From NCBI GenBank assembly GCA_010909165.1, contig MU008196.1, positions 1 to 64,000 of the forward strand: a stretch of DNA of 64,000 bases, read 5' to 3'. This document shows, piece after piece, positions 11,190 to 23,407 of the stretch. Each line of letters starts with the position of its first letter. Position 1 is the first letter of the stretch. Below the pieces are notes generated by a model. It had not been told where the DNA came from and did not search any database. It saw nothing but the letters and a program-made list of their open reading frames with translations. The translations under genes and the position numbers were made by a program. Origin of the DNA: Anthoceros angustus. Lineage: Eukaryota > Streptophyta > Anthocerotopsida > Anthocerotales > Anthocerotaceae.

Positions 11190-14100
11190 CGTCTGGGCCT
11201 CGACGCTGGTTTTTTCGCAGCAGTGAATTTTTAGAGAGAATCGCCTTTGGCCATTATTTTACACAAGATAGTAAAATTCATTACAATATAGTAGAAAACA
11301 TGCCAAGTGGGGTGAATATGATCTACCATCAAGGTGGAAAACAGAGCACTAGAGTAGAAAACATGACGACCAAGTGAATACCAAAGGCCTAGTAGAAGCT
11401 CATTCTAGAATCCCACCAAAATCGCTAATCAAAAACATTTGTTAAATAATATTCATGCGATCCGTGGATATACAAAACCAACAAAGAACCCTTTTCTTTG
11501 CGAGTTTCCTGATATCCGTAATTGCATGAAAAATTCAACTAATGAAGAGTAAATGATAGAGTGAACTCGCTTCAACAAGAAACCTACAAACAAAACCAAA
11601 ATTAGCACCCAAACCGTAATTACGCTGCTACTAGTAAACACTAAAATAAAAACATTGATACTCACCTTATTTTGGGAAATTTACTGTACAATTATACAGA
11701 TTGAAATGTAATTTCACGACCACTTGGCTTGATTGGTACTTGTACAAGATTATCATAATTGGCAACCAATTGATGAAGCGAGGACTTGAAATTGACCATC
11801 TTCCGCAAGGTCACAACCTAAAACAACACAACCATTAATTTTCAATCTAGTAAACTGATTAATAAAAGCATAAAGCTTACCGATCCCGACGGATTTTCGC
11901 AGATAGCAAATATCTCGAGGCACATCCTTCCTCTGTTGTCTTTCCCACGTAATCTCCGAACCTCTTGCTGCTCTTTTCCGCTGCCGCTTTCTTGATGCTT
12001 AATATGCTCTTGTCTCCTCTCGCATTTCTCCGCCTCGAATCTCAAGGGCTTTCTTTGCTTAGAGACTCGTAATTCAACCGCCTCTGCCTCTCTATAAGTG
12101 CCTCCAAATCCTTTTGTCACTGAAACTCCATTTCGCTTCAATTTGTCATTCTCCAATTCCGTTGGAGATCTGGCAAGTCAAAGCCACTTACATTTCCATT
12201 TGCAACACAGGCAATATCCAGGTGCTACCACAGCCACATTTTGTCCCCGGGTTAACTGATGATCGATCACACTCACTCGCACAATGCCCTCCAACAGAGG
12301 GCCATCGCATCCACTTCCCTGTATCAATGTTGAAATGAGGGATGAACTTACACTAGTCGAAGGATTCACCGCCAAGAAGAACACAATCGAAACTCCAAAA
12401 TGAATGAAAACAACAAAAACAACAAAGAATCAACCTTGTCAACATATGGAATTTTAGTAGAACGTTGGTCCGCTAGTCCATCCGGATGCTGCCAACTTTT
12501 CAAGGTGCCTTAAAAACAAGAACCAAGATGATTAAAAAACTAACATGGCACTACAACAAAGCAACTTCACAATACCAACTGAACTTCAAGACCACATGGT
12601 GCGAAAAACTTAGTTCCCAACATTGTTCGTGGGTCCGCTTTCATGATGAATAACAGAGTGGCCAGAGGGGACAAAAACAAGTCGACATGATTTTGACACA
12701 AGTCCCTACATACTTGATACAAATCTCAAACACTTACATTACTAACGTGTTGCACTTGACCGATCTTGTCGACTAAAATACTATTTCGGAGTTACATTCA
12801 ACATTGACGGAAGAACACCCTTAAATCATCCCCGCATCCGATTGAGTTCTTCATTTAAAAGCTCGATAAGATCGCTCACCGTGAACAAGAACTCTTCTGC
12901 TTTGCTTGACCGAACTCCATATCGAAAACATATGAGAACGTTAGAACGCATACAAGACTCAAATGTCACAAGCTTTCACAACATATTACCTTGAAAATAA
13001 AGATCCGTTTTATGGCGGTCCACACTTCTCCCAAAGATCGAGGGCACCGAGCCATCGTCAAACGCGTGTAATCATCGTTACACGGCAGCTCTTATTGGTG
13101 TAGTAGCCAACAAGCCCACCGCTCACCATGGTCTTCATAAATCTTGACAACATTCCTTTTGAAACACGAAGTTTTGCATACCAAGCGAAAAAACAACAAG
13201 CTTAGTAAATAAAACCACAAAACTCAAGCCCAATAAACCAAAAACTTACATTGGATCTTGGGTTATCAATGGTTGAATTGAAGAGAAACCCCGAATTGAC
13301 AAATTCTTGTCATGTGCACCACTTGGGAGAGTGATCAAATGACTTTAAAGGTTTCGACGTCCTTTCAGAGATCTTGACCTTTGACTAAAATGCTCACTCG
13401 GTAGTTCTTCATATCCACTTTGTAATTTTTGAATGCCGCTTCATACCGCAAATGAAGACGAGCTCAATACTGACATCAAAACATCAAACAAACAAGAAAC
13501 AAAAGACTACACCATTGAACAAAAGGTCCTTTGAATCGATGCAAATGAGAAGTCCCTAATGAGGTTATGTAACTCTTCACCACCTCGAACCCCAAACTGG
13601 TCATGCAAAAATATGCACACCGCAAACAATAAGCATAAGGGCTCGTGTTTAAGAGACCATAAATGAACAATCAAAGTGCACCCCAAAACCAACAATATTA
13701 CCTTTTGAGCCCAAATGAGCATTGATGATCTCGTGTGAAAGAATCCGCTCATCATCAAATCAACTTCACCTCTTTTCGACATGACACAATCCCAAGGTCC
13801 TTGCTGATTTTCATGGACGCAACCAACTCACCCATGGAAAATTCCATGAAACATGTTGATCACGGAACATCGAACCAAGCCGGCTTTGGTTGTGATGCAC
13901 TTCCTTGTTAAACCTTAAACCCACGAAAGAAAGACATCACCGCAAGTGAAGATCAAGAATCGTCATGTGAAAGGAAAGTCGAACTATCAAAATCAACAAG
14001 TAAGAAAACATCACTACTTACGCTTCGGAGAAAATCTCTGTTGTCCTTGATTCGAACTTGATGGAAAAAGGGTATCGAATAAGATTTAGATCCTTGTAAG

Positions 14101-14999
14101 GAATATCCTCATTAGCAGTATCCCATCCCCTGACCCCACTCACTTTCATAAAGGCCCTGAGACGACTTCGACACCAGTTATTCCGCCGCTTTGACCTATC
14201 CTCCCACCACTCAAAGCATCATTCACAGCTCCCTCGACGACGGTCAAATCCTCGCCTCCGAAAATTTCTTCATCATCAATTTCCTCCATGGTCATCTCAT
14301 CTGGACCAAAGACACTTTAGCCTCTCAAACATATCGAGCACTTCTTGATCGTGATGACCTGTGGTCGTGAACCACAACAGTATGGAAATCGCCCACCAGA
14401 AAGCATCTGCTCAACCACAGACACAAATCTCTAGACTCTAGACAGGCTTTGGCGGTCACAACCATGGGGATCGTTATCAAGAAATCATTCTCCCCACAAC
14501 CGGACCCCTCTCTATAATCGGGACATAGTTAGTAATCTCGCAAGAGGACCTTCAACCAATGCCACAGTCGAGTGTCCACCCTTCTTCTCTGCACAAACTC
14601 ACCGCACGCCGAGCATCCTTCTTGGATGAGAAGTGCCTTGGCGGTTTAGGAATGCCTTTTTGGAACTAAATATGTTCCTTCACTGTGCACCAAGACACCA
14701 TCAACTTTACCATCATCCCGCAGGATGAGTTGCGGTGGAGGACCCGACTTGACACGCTGTCTAGTGTACGGCTTAGCCATGACTTCGGCCAGGGACCCTT
14801 GCTTCTTTCCCGGTCCAGCAGGCCCAGTGGGTTTCCTTTTGGGTGCCATCTGCAAAGAAAAGCACCAGTGTGATCAAAACACAAAAAACATTTGAACAAG
14901 TTAATGAACTTGCAAACCAATATGAAAAGACTTACATGGAGGTGAATGCTTTCAAATGAGAACCTGCTGAAGGGTCTAAAAGTTGATTATACCACAATC
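11190..14999 (-). pseudogene. Gene X, unit B copy: unrecognised intron-containing gene
   Basis: This is the better-preserved copy. On the minus strand a short exon ends at 14936 with donor GTAAGT; the intron (14851-14935, 85 bp) ends in a pyrimidine-rich TTTGCAG acceptor. The next exon opens with ATGGCACC (start 14849) and runs 68 codons: a basic MAPKRKPTG leader, PGKKQGS, then QLILRDDGKVDGVLV. Downstream blocks include an acidic EEIDDEEIFGGED stretch, VRGGEELHNLI (13570-13600) and a Lys/Arg/Glu-rich last exon (11842-12156, 104 codons). The tail resembles NAM-associated or MYB-like accessory proteins of plant DNA transposons only in composition. I cannot name the gene; stops and shifts make it a pseudogene as written. 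Confidence 0.45.
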
Positions 15000-15299
15000 G
15001 AAAAGAAGGAGGGTGTGGAGATATTGCGAGACATCCTTTGATCTATACATTGTTAGATTTTGCGATCCCTCCATTTTAAGTTAGAGAGAAACTTCCATTT
15101 TAACAAACCCCACATACTTCAAACACTCTTTTCCAACAATATTGATAGATGTTAGCCCGACACAACAGCCTTGATCACCGACATCAAGAAACACAGAATT
15201 TCACACTGTGCAAATAGTTATCCCGAGACACGATGACAAATTAGAATGTTGGAAGAGACCACACGATGACAAATTTCCTACAATGAAACGAGTTAGTGA

Positions 15300-16980
15300 G
15301 GTTAGATATTAATGTCTCAAGAATAAACGACAAAAGGAAAGGTAAACATCTCTTACTAAAATCAATTCACTAAGAATTTTCCGGCGGGTCCGCAACAAAG
15401 GCCAAAAGAGTTAACAACAAACCAAGATCGAAACAAACATAGCAACAAGAAAGAACCACGATTGGACCCGCAACACCAACCATGACCAAGAGATACAAAC
15501 CACGAAACCCGACATAATGCAACAAACAAGAACAAAAAGTCGACATAAAACACGAAACTAAACATACATCAAATTAGATAAACGAAAGTGACTAACAAAC
15601 GTCACGGACATCAGCACAAAGACAATTACGCGAATAAAAGACGACAAAAGTGATCTACCTTCCAAATGCGGATAAACAAGAAGCACACACATCAAGAAGA
15701 AACGATAACAAGACAAAACCAAACAAAATAAGCGAACAGAACAACAACCGAGACAAATACCTTTAAAATGTTTTGCCCAAAGGCGATGCATGAACAAGCT
15801 CTTCCGCATGAAAATAAGAGCATAAGTACAAGTAATGTAACACAACCAAAGTTAAGACGCAACACTTTGAGAGACAAGCACAAAAAGCTGCGAGATTACA
15901 AATCAAGTAACGCAACGCTGATGCCGTATCAGAGATAAGAACAATGTTTATACTTCACAAAGAAGAACAAATAAGACAATACAGCAAAGATACATCATAA
16001 ACAAGCACGTGAGAAAACGAGATAAACACCAACAAATGACTTATTGAACAAGACATAGTATATATAGAAACAGCAGATGATGAAAACACAAGACACAAGA
16101 ACAAGACATTACACGATCAAGACACGAAAGCCTTGAACGTATAACGACGCACAACGACAAGCGATAAACACATTAACATGTAAGACACACAAAGACAAGC
16201 AGAAGGAGCAACATATTCACAAAGCAAAACAAAGACTCACACAAGACAACGAAGGATGATGAGGTACAAAGCAACAACCAAAAAGAGCAAAATGAGAACA
16301 CGAGCAAAGAAAGACACCAAAAAGCACACAAAACGTCATGACATAAACAAAGAAGGCAAGTGAGAACAAACGATGAACACTTATAGTCAAACGCATGACA
16401 TAAGACACGCCTTAAAACAACGACAACGAAACCCTGTCGAACAAAAACAACAATAAAAGAAAACAAAAGAAGACCTTGGCAACGAAAGCATAAAGCAACA
16501 TAAAAGAACGCGAACAACGCCGAAGCAATGACATGAAGAACAAAAACAGAATCAACGACATGATGCAAACACAACAAGACGCGAAAGAAACGCTAAGACA
16601 TCTAAAACAAGCTACACAACTAGAACGCGAGCAGGCACAAAAGTGAGAAACCAACCGCGACAAAAGCACAAGAAACAACAAAAACAAACAACGAAAAAAA
16701 ACACAGAGAAAGAAGGGAAGAGGAAACACAGAGGGAATGACGCCAAGGTCACAAGCCCAAAACCCTTGGCCTCGACAAAAACAACAATGAAAGAAACCAA
16801 TAACAAAGAAGACCTTGAGAAAGCATAAAGCGTAAACATAAAAGGAAACCACTAAGGAACAACGAAACCAGAGCTCCTCGGCCGAAAGCACATCAAAATA
16901 CCTTGAAACGGACTGACCAACTACAGAGACCGCAAGCTAACAAGACGAAAATCACCACATGATGCAAACACCACAAGACG
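15300..16980 (+). other. T-poor, A/C-rich tract (unit B; repeated at 19571-21250)
   Basis: The plus strand consists mostly of A, C and G runs such as 'caacgacaacgaaa'. The reverse strand therefore offers many open frames rich in Phe, Cys, Leu and Val, up to 159 codons. These are composition artefacts: they have no plausible start context and no family resemblance. The tract separates gene X from the plus-strand promoter, so it might be an upstream region or a long leader intron of gene X; the sequence does not decide which. Confidence 0.6.
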
Positions 16981-17275
16981 GGCGAAAAGAAACGCTAAGG
17001 CACCAAAAAGGGAGCTAGGAGCGGGGACCTTAGAAGCGCCTTGACGCAAGGCACCTTGGCCTGGGACCGCAACAAGTGAGAAACCAACTTGGCCCTCGGA
17101 CAAAAGCGATCAATGAAACTTGAAATGAAACAACCTTGGAAATCGGACAAACGGTGCGAGGGACATAGAGAAAAGAGGGAGTAGAGAAGGGAGACGCAGA
17201 GAGAGCGAGAGAAACACCTGGAAGGTCCCAAGCCCCAAAAGCACCAGCAAAAGACCAAAAAGGTCCGTGAACCCG

Positions 17276-17330
17276 CTTATATAGGCCCCAAAACCCTAAC
17301 CCTTCTCTCCGTCCCGCCACTCTCTCTCTA
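17276..17330 (+). promoter_or_regulatory. TATA/telo-box core promoter, tandem unit 1
   Basis: CTTATATAGG is followed eight bases later by AAACCCTAACCC, then CT-rich 'cttctctccg' and 'ctctctctct'. It is the counterpart of the promoter at 9166 and identical to the copy at 21546. No coding start with a convincing frame follows closely. Confidence 0.55.
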
Positions 17331-19032
17331 ACCAAATTTGAAAATACCAAACCTACTCTACCGAGCCGGACAAACCAACCTAGGTCGCCATTCGTCGCCG
17401 CCTCCTCAACCAACCTAGTCACCTTGTTCCAAACCTAGCCATGCAACACCTAACCTAATTTCCGAACCTCTTCGAGGTGGCGAAACGAACTCCAATGAAC
17501 ACCGCCACGCACACGGCTCTTCAAGCATCCGAACCCTAATTCAAGTCTATTTAAGGAGCACTACTACTTTCATCGCCCACCACGCCTGCTAGGGTCGCCC
17601 CTTCTACGCCCCGCTAGCACGCCGCCAGTGTGTCACTCGCCCCACAGCCTCGCTAGTTCTCTTACGCTAGTTCCATCCTCCGCCAGCCGGTTCCGCTCCT
17701 ACCACGCCCTACCGCCCACCACGCCGACAGGCTGCCTCCTTCTCCACGCCCCTTGCTCACCTCGCAGAAGGTGCCTTCACCTATGAACGCCCTCGCCCAC
17801 CACGCCAACAGCCGCTCTTTTCTCAGTAGTGAATAGCGAGTCTGCCTTCCGCTCAGAGCCCGAACGCCTCGGATCAACACTCCGACTGCTTGGCTTCCTC
17901 CGCCTTTGGTTCCAGCGACGTATAAGCAATACCTCATCATCGCCTCGAGGTGAAGAGCACGTGAAGACGCATTGGCAACAAAGGTGAATTACCGCCCGGT
18001 TTTGTTTTGCCTTTGAAATTGTTTGTCGTGCTTTGTGCCTATGCTCATGCTTTGATCTACCGAGGGATACCACACAACGCCAAGGTTCCAACAGCGTAAG
18101 AGTTGGACTCGCAAGAACGAGTGCACATTTTCCCGCCGACGGCTTCGTTTCACTCACCGTCCCGCTTAAGCTCGCGCCAAGGAGACAAAAGAGGTCTCTT
18201 GGTCCTCCGGTACGACGACAAACACTCTTACGTCGGTCGCGCCTTTTTATTCTTTTGCCGCTAACACCCGGCTGCCTCGCGCACTTGCCTCCGCCTTTGC
18301 TTGTGAATAGCTTATCGCTAGTTTGCTTGCAAAAGCCTTTCTTACCTTGAATGTCGCAGAAAACCGAGACTCCTCTACGCCTTCGAGTCCAACACGCAAG
18401 AAGACATCGAACGGTAACAAGCCTCTGTAGCGAACTTATCTTTCGCTTTCGCTTTCAAAGTCGCTACATCGACCAAGAAACGCTAGCAAGTCGATAGTTC
18501 TCTCGACCGCTTGACGCTTTCTCGCTTAACTGCCTCTTTATTCTCGCTTAATCTCGGTTAATCATCCGGACGTAACCTGCTCAAGAGTGACTCAAGACGC
18601 CACGCGCAGCCACTGCATGCAAGAGCTACTAACGCCGTCTCAACCTATAGAGGTCATGCTCGATGCCTTTTCCTTAGGCATACAATTGTCTTAAACCTCG
18701 TGTTCAAAATGTAGCTAGAGTCGATTGGTCATTCAGCAATGTTTGAGTCAACATCGCTCGTGACAACAACTTGTCGAGTCAACTTTGCGGGTATTTATAG
18801 GCATGCCAACATGCGCAAGCGTGGCATGCATCGCGCAGCATTTCTTGATATTGGATCACCCGACGAAGTTCAAAAGTCCGTAATCATATTTTATTTCTAA
18901 CCGTGTTTTTCCTAACTATTCGAAGTCGAAATTGCATGTCCGTATCTTAACGGAGACGCATGCCAGCTTGAGCGTAAGTCATATCCGTTTTGTGTTGCCG
19001 TAGTATATTTTATCAGCTGAAAGTACGCGGCA

Positions 19033-22000
19033 TGACACTGCCTAGTGTACGGCTTAGCCATGACTTCGGCCAGGACCCTTGCTTCTTTCCGGTCCAGGCC
19101 CATGGGTTTCCTTTTGGGTGCCATCTCGCAAAGAAAAGCACGTGTGATCAAAACACAAAAACATTTGAACAAGTTAATGAACTTGCAAACCAATATGAAA
19201 AGACTTACATGGAGGTGAATGCTTTCAAATGAGAACTCTGAAGGGTCTAAAAGTTGATTATACCACAATCGAAAAGAAGGAGGGTGTGGAGATATTGCGA
19301 GACATCCTTTGATCTATACATTGTTAGATTTTGCGATCCCTCCATTTTAAGTTAGAGAGAAACTTCCATTTTAACAAACCCCACATACTTCAAACACTCT
19401 TTTCCAACAATATTGATAGATGTTAGCCCGACACAACAGCCTTGATCACCGACATCAAGAAACACAGAATTTCACACTGTGCAAATAGTTATCCCGAGAC
19501 ACGATGACAAATTAGAATGTTGGAAGAGACCACACGATGACAAATTTCCTACAATGAAACGAGTTAGTGAGGTTAGATATTAATGTCTCAAGAATAAACG
19601 ACAAAGGAAAGGGTAAACATCTCTTACTAAAATCAATTCACTAAGAATTTTCCGGCGGGTCCGCAACAAAGGCCAAAAGAGTTAACAACAAACCAAGATC
19701 GAAACAAACATAGCAACAAGAAAGAACCACGATTGGACCCGCAACACCAACCATGACCAAGAGATACAAACCACGAAACCCGACATAATGCAACAAACAA
19801 GAACAAAAAGTCGACATAAAACACGAAACTAAACATACATCAAATTAGATAAACGAAAGTGACTAACAAACGTCACGGACATCAGCACAAAGACAATTAC
19901 GCGAATAAAAGACGACAAAAGTGATCTACCTTCCAAATGCGGATAAACAAGAAGCACACACATCAAGAAGAAACGATAACAAGACAAAACCAAACAAAAT
20001 AAGCGAACAGAACAACAACCGAGACAAATACCTTTAAAATGTTTTGCCCAAAGGCGATGCATGAACAAGCTCTTCCGCATGAAAAATAAGAGCATAAGTA
20101 CAAGTAATGTAACACAACCAAAGTTAAGACGCAACACTTTGAGAGACAAGCACAAAAAGCTGCGAGATTACAAATCAAGTAACGCAACGCTGATGCCGTA
20201 TCAGAGATAAGAACAATGTTTATACTTCACAAAGAAGAACAAATAAGACAATACAGCAAAGATACATCATAAACAAGCACGTGAGAAAACGAGATAAACA
20301 CCAACAAATGACTTATTGAACAAGACATAGTATATATAGAAACAGCAGATGATGAAAACACAAGACACAAGAACAAGACATTACACGATCAAGACACGAA
20401 AGCCTTGAACGTATAACGACGCACAACGACAAGCGATAAACACATTAACATGTAAGACACACAAAGACAAGCAGAAGGAGCAACATATTCACAAAGCAAA
20501 ACAAAGACTCACACAAGACAACGAAGGATGATGAGGTACAAAGCAACAACCAAAAAGAGCAAAATGAGAACACGAGCAAAGAAAGACACCAAAAAGCACA
20601 CAAAACGTCATGACATAAACAAAGAAGGCAAGTGAGAACAAACGATGAACACTTATAGTCAAACGCATGACATAAGACACGCCTTAAAACAACGACAACG
20701 AAACCCTGTCGAACAAAACAACAATAAAAGAAAACAAAAGAAGACCTTGGCAACGAAAGCATAAAGCAACATAAAAGAACGCGAACAACGCCGAAGCAAT
20801 GACATGAAGAACAAAAACAGAATCAACGACATGATGCAAACACAACAAGACGCGAAAGAAACGCTAAGACATCTAAAACAAGCTACACAACTAGAACGCG
20901 AGCAGGCACAAAAGTGAGAAACCAACCGCGACAAAAGCACAAGAAACAAACAAAACAAACAACGAAAAAAAACACAGAGAAAGAAGGGAAGAGGAAACAC
21001 AGAGGGAATGACGCCAAGGTCACAAGCCCAAAACCCTTGGCCTCGACAAAACAACAATGAAAGAAACCAATAACAAAGAAGACCTTGAGAAAGCATAAAG
21101 CGTAAACATAAAAGGAAACCACTAAGGAACAACGAAACCAGAGCTCCTCGGCCGAAAGCACATCAAAATACCTTGAAACGGACTGACCAACTACAGAGAC
21201 CGCAAGCTAACAAGACGAAAATCACCACATGATGCAAACACCACAAGACGGGCGAAAAGAAACGCTAAGGCACCAAAAAGGGAGCTAGGAGCGGGGACCT
21301 TAGAAGCGCCTTGACGCAAGGCACCTTGGCCTGGGACCGCAACAAGTGAGAAACCAACTTGGCCCTCGGACAAAAGCGATCAATGAAACTTGAAATGAAA
21401 CAACCTTGGAAATCGGACAAACGGTGCGAGGGACATAGAGAAAAGAGGGAGTAGAGAAGGGAGACGCAGAGAGAGCGAGAGAAACACCTGGAAGGTCCCA
21501 AGCCCCAAAAGCACCAGCAAAAGACCAAAAAGGTCCGTGAACCCGCTTATATAGGCCCCAAAACCCTAACCCTTCTCTCCGTCCCGCCACTCTCTCTCTA
21601 ACCAAATTTGAAAATACCAAACCTACTCTACCGAGCCGGACAAACCAACCTAGGTCGCCATTCGTCGCCGCCTCCTCAACCAACCTAGTCACCTTGTTCC
21701 AAACCTAGCCATGCAACACCTAACCTAATTTCCGAACCTCTTCGAGGTGGCGAAACGAACTCCAATGAACACCGCCACGCACACGGCTCTTCAAGCATCC
21801 GAACCCTAATTCAAGTCTATTTAAGGAGCACTACTACTTTCATCGCCCACCACGCCTGCTAGGGTCGCCCCTTCTACGCCCCGCTAGCACGCCGCCAGTG
21901 TGTCACTCGCCCCACAGCCTCGCTAGTTCTCTTACGCTAGTTCCATCCTCCGCCAGCCGGTTCCGCTCCTACCACGCCCTACCGCCCACCACGCCGACAG

Positions 22001-23302
22001 GCTGCCTCCTTCTCCACGCCCCTTGCTCACCTCGCAGAAGGTGCCTTCACCTATGAACGCCCTCGCCCACCACGCCAACAGCCGCTCTTTTCTCAGTAGT
22101 GAATAGCGAGTCTGCCTTCCGCTCAGAGCCCGAACGCCTCGGATCAACACTCCGACTGCTTGGCTTCCTCCGCCTTTGGTTCCAGCGACGTATAAGCAAT
22201 ACCTCATCATCGCCTCGAGGTGAAGAGCACGTGAAGACGCATTGGCAACAAAGGTGAATTACCGCCCGGTTTTGTTTTGCCTTTGAAATTGTTTGTCGTG
22301 CTTTGTGCCTATGCTCATGCTTTGATCTACCGAGGGATACCACACAACGCCAAGGTTCCAACAGCGTAAGAGTTGGACTCGCAAGAACGAGTGCACATTT
22401 TCCCGCCGACGGCTTCGTTTCACTCACCGTCCCGCTTAAGCTCGCGCCAAGGAGACAAAAGAGGTCTCTTGGTCCTCCGGTACGACGACAAACACTCTTA
22501 CGTCGGTCGCGCCTTTTTATTCTTTTGCCGCTAACACCCGGCTGCCTCGCGCACTTGCCTCCGCCTTTGCTTGTGAATAGCTTATCGCTAGTTTGCTTGC
22601 AAAAGCCTTTCTTACCTTGAATGTCGCAGAAAACCGAGACTCCTCTACGCCTTCGAGTCCAACACGCAAGAAGACATCGAACGGTAACAAGCCTCTGTAG
22701 CGAACTTATCTTTCGCTTTCGCTTTCAAAGTCGCTACATCGACCAAGAAACGCTAGCAAGTCGATAGTTCTCTCGACCGCTTGACGCTTTCTCGCTTAAC
22801 TGCCTCTTTATTCTCGCTTAATCTCGGTTAATCATCCGGACGTAACCTGCTCAAGAGTGACTCAAGACGCCACGCGCAGCCACTGCATGCAAGAGCTACT
22901 AACGCCGTCTCAACCTATAGAGGTCATGCTCGATGCCTTTTCCTTAGGCATACAATTGTCTTAAACCTCGTGTTCAAAATGTAGCTAGAGTCGATTGGTC
23001 ATTCAGCAATGTTTGAGTCAACATCGCTCGTGACAACAACTTGTCGAGTCAACTTTGCGGGTATTTATAGGCATGCCAACATGCGCAAGCGTGGCATGCA
23101 TCGCGCAGCATTTCTTGATATTGGATCACCCGACGAAGTTCAAAAGTCCGTAATCATATTTTATTTCTAACCGTGTTTTTCCTAACTATTCGAAGTCGAA
23201 ATTGCATGTCCGTATCTTAACGGAGACGCATGCCAGCTTGAGCGTAAGTCATATCCGTTTTGTGTTGCCGTAGTATATTTTATCAGCTGAAAGTACGCGG
23301 CA
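19033..23302 (+). repeat. Tandem unit 2 of the 4.27 kb duplication
   Basis: It begins 'tgacactgcctagtg' and ends 'aagtacgcggca', where 'tgcacaacatg' starts unique sequence. Offsets to unit 1 stay at 4270-4271 bp across the whole length. It carries the second copies of the T-poor tract, the promoter (21546) and the leader-like region (21610-23302), with a TATA-like 'gtatttatagg' at 23061. The multi-exon gene at 23408 follows 106 bp after its end. Confidence 0.9.
21546..21600 (+). promoter_or_regulatory. TATA/telo-box core promoter, tandem unit 2
   Basis: This is an exact duplicate of the element at 17276 (CTTATATAGG, AAACCCTAACCC, CT-rich patch). It is the nearest such full core promoter upstream of the gene at 23408, 1.8 kb away; the simpler TATA at 23061 is closer and a better candidate for that gene. 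Confidence 0.5.
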
Positions 23303-23407
23303 TGCACAACATGCCGCACTGTGCAACAAAGAACTTACGAAGAGTCGCAAGCACGTGCATTTTAAAAGTTCAAGTTATTCATTGGCCCGACTTGCTTTTA
23401 TTGCGTA

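Larger units (their letters stand above)
9950..17540 (+). repeat. Unit B of the ~7.6 kb direct duplication
   Basis: This is the second copy of the composite unit described at 1745. It keeps more of the integrase, and gene X is marginally better preserved, including a clean intron at 14851-14935. Its right-hand 2.8 kb (from 14750) is itself repeated at 19033-23302. Because both units share the same integrase/gene X junction, they most likely arose by DNA-level duplication of an already chimeric element rather than by two independent insertions. Confidence 0.78.
14750..19032 (+). repeat. Tandem unit 1 of a 4.27 kb duplication
   Basis: It starts at 'tgacacgctg' inside gene X and ends at 'aagtacgcggca'. 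The next copy follows directly. It includes the first exons of gene X, the T-poor tract, the promoter at 17276 and a GC-rich leader-like region (17340-18600) with further TATA-like sites near 17548 and 18793. From about 14985 onward I see only homopolymer-length differences from unit 2; the first ~200 bp differ by several short indels. I recognise no gene in 17340-19032. Confidence 0.9.

Noticed and set aside
15362-16891. Minus-strand frames up to 159 codons rich in Phe, Cys, Leu and Val that look like membrane proteins (also 19633-21161 and 8334-8606)
   Set aside because: They come from the T-poor, A/C-rich plus strand, overlap one another in several frames, and have no start context or family resemblance.
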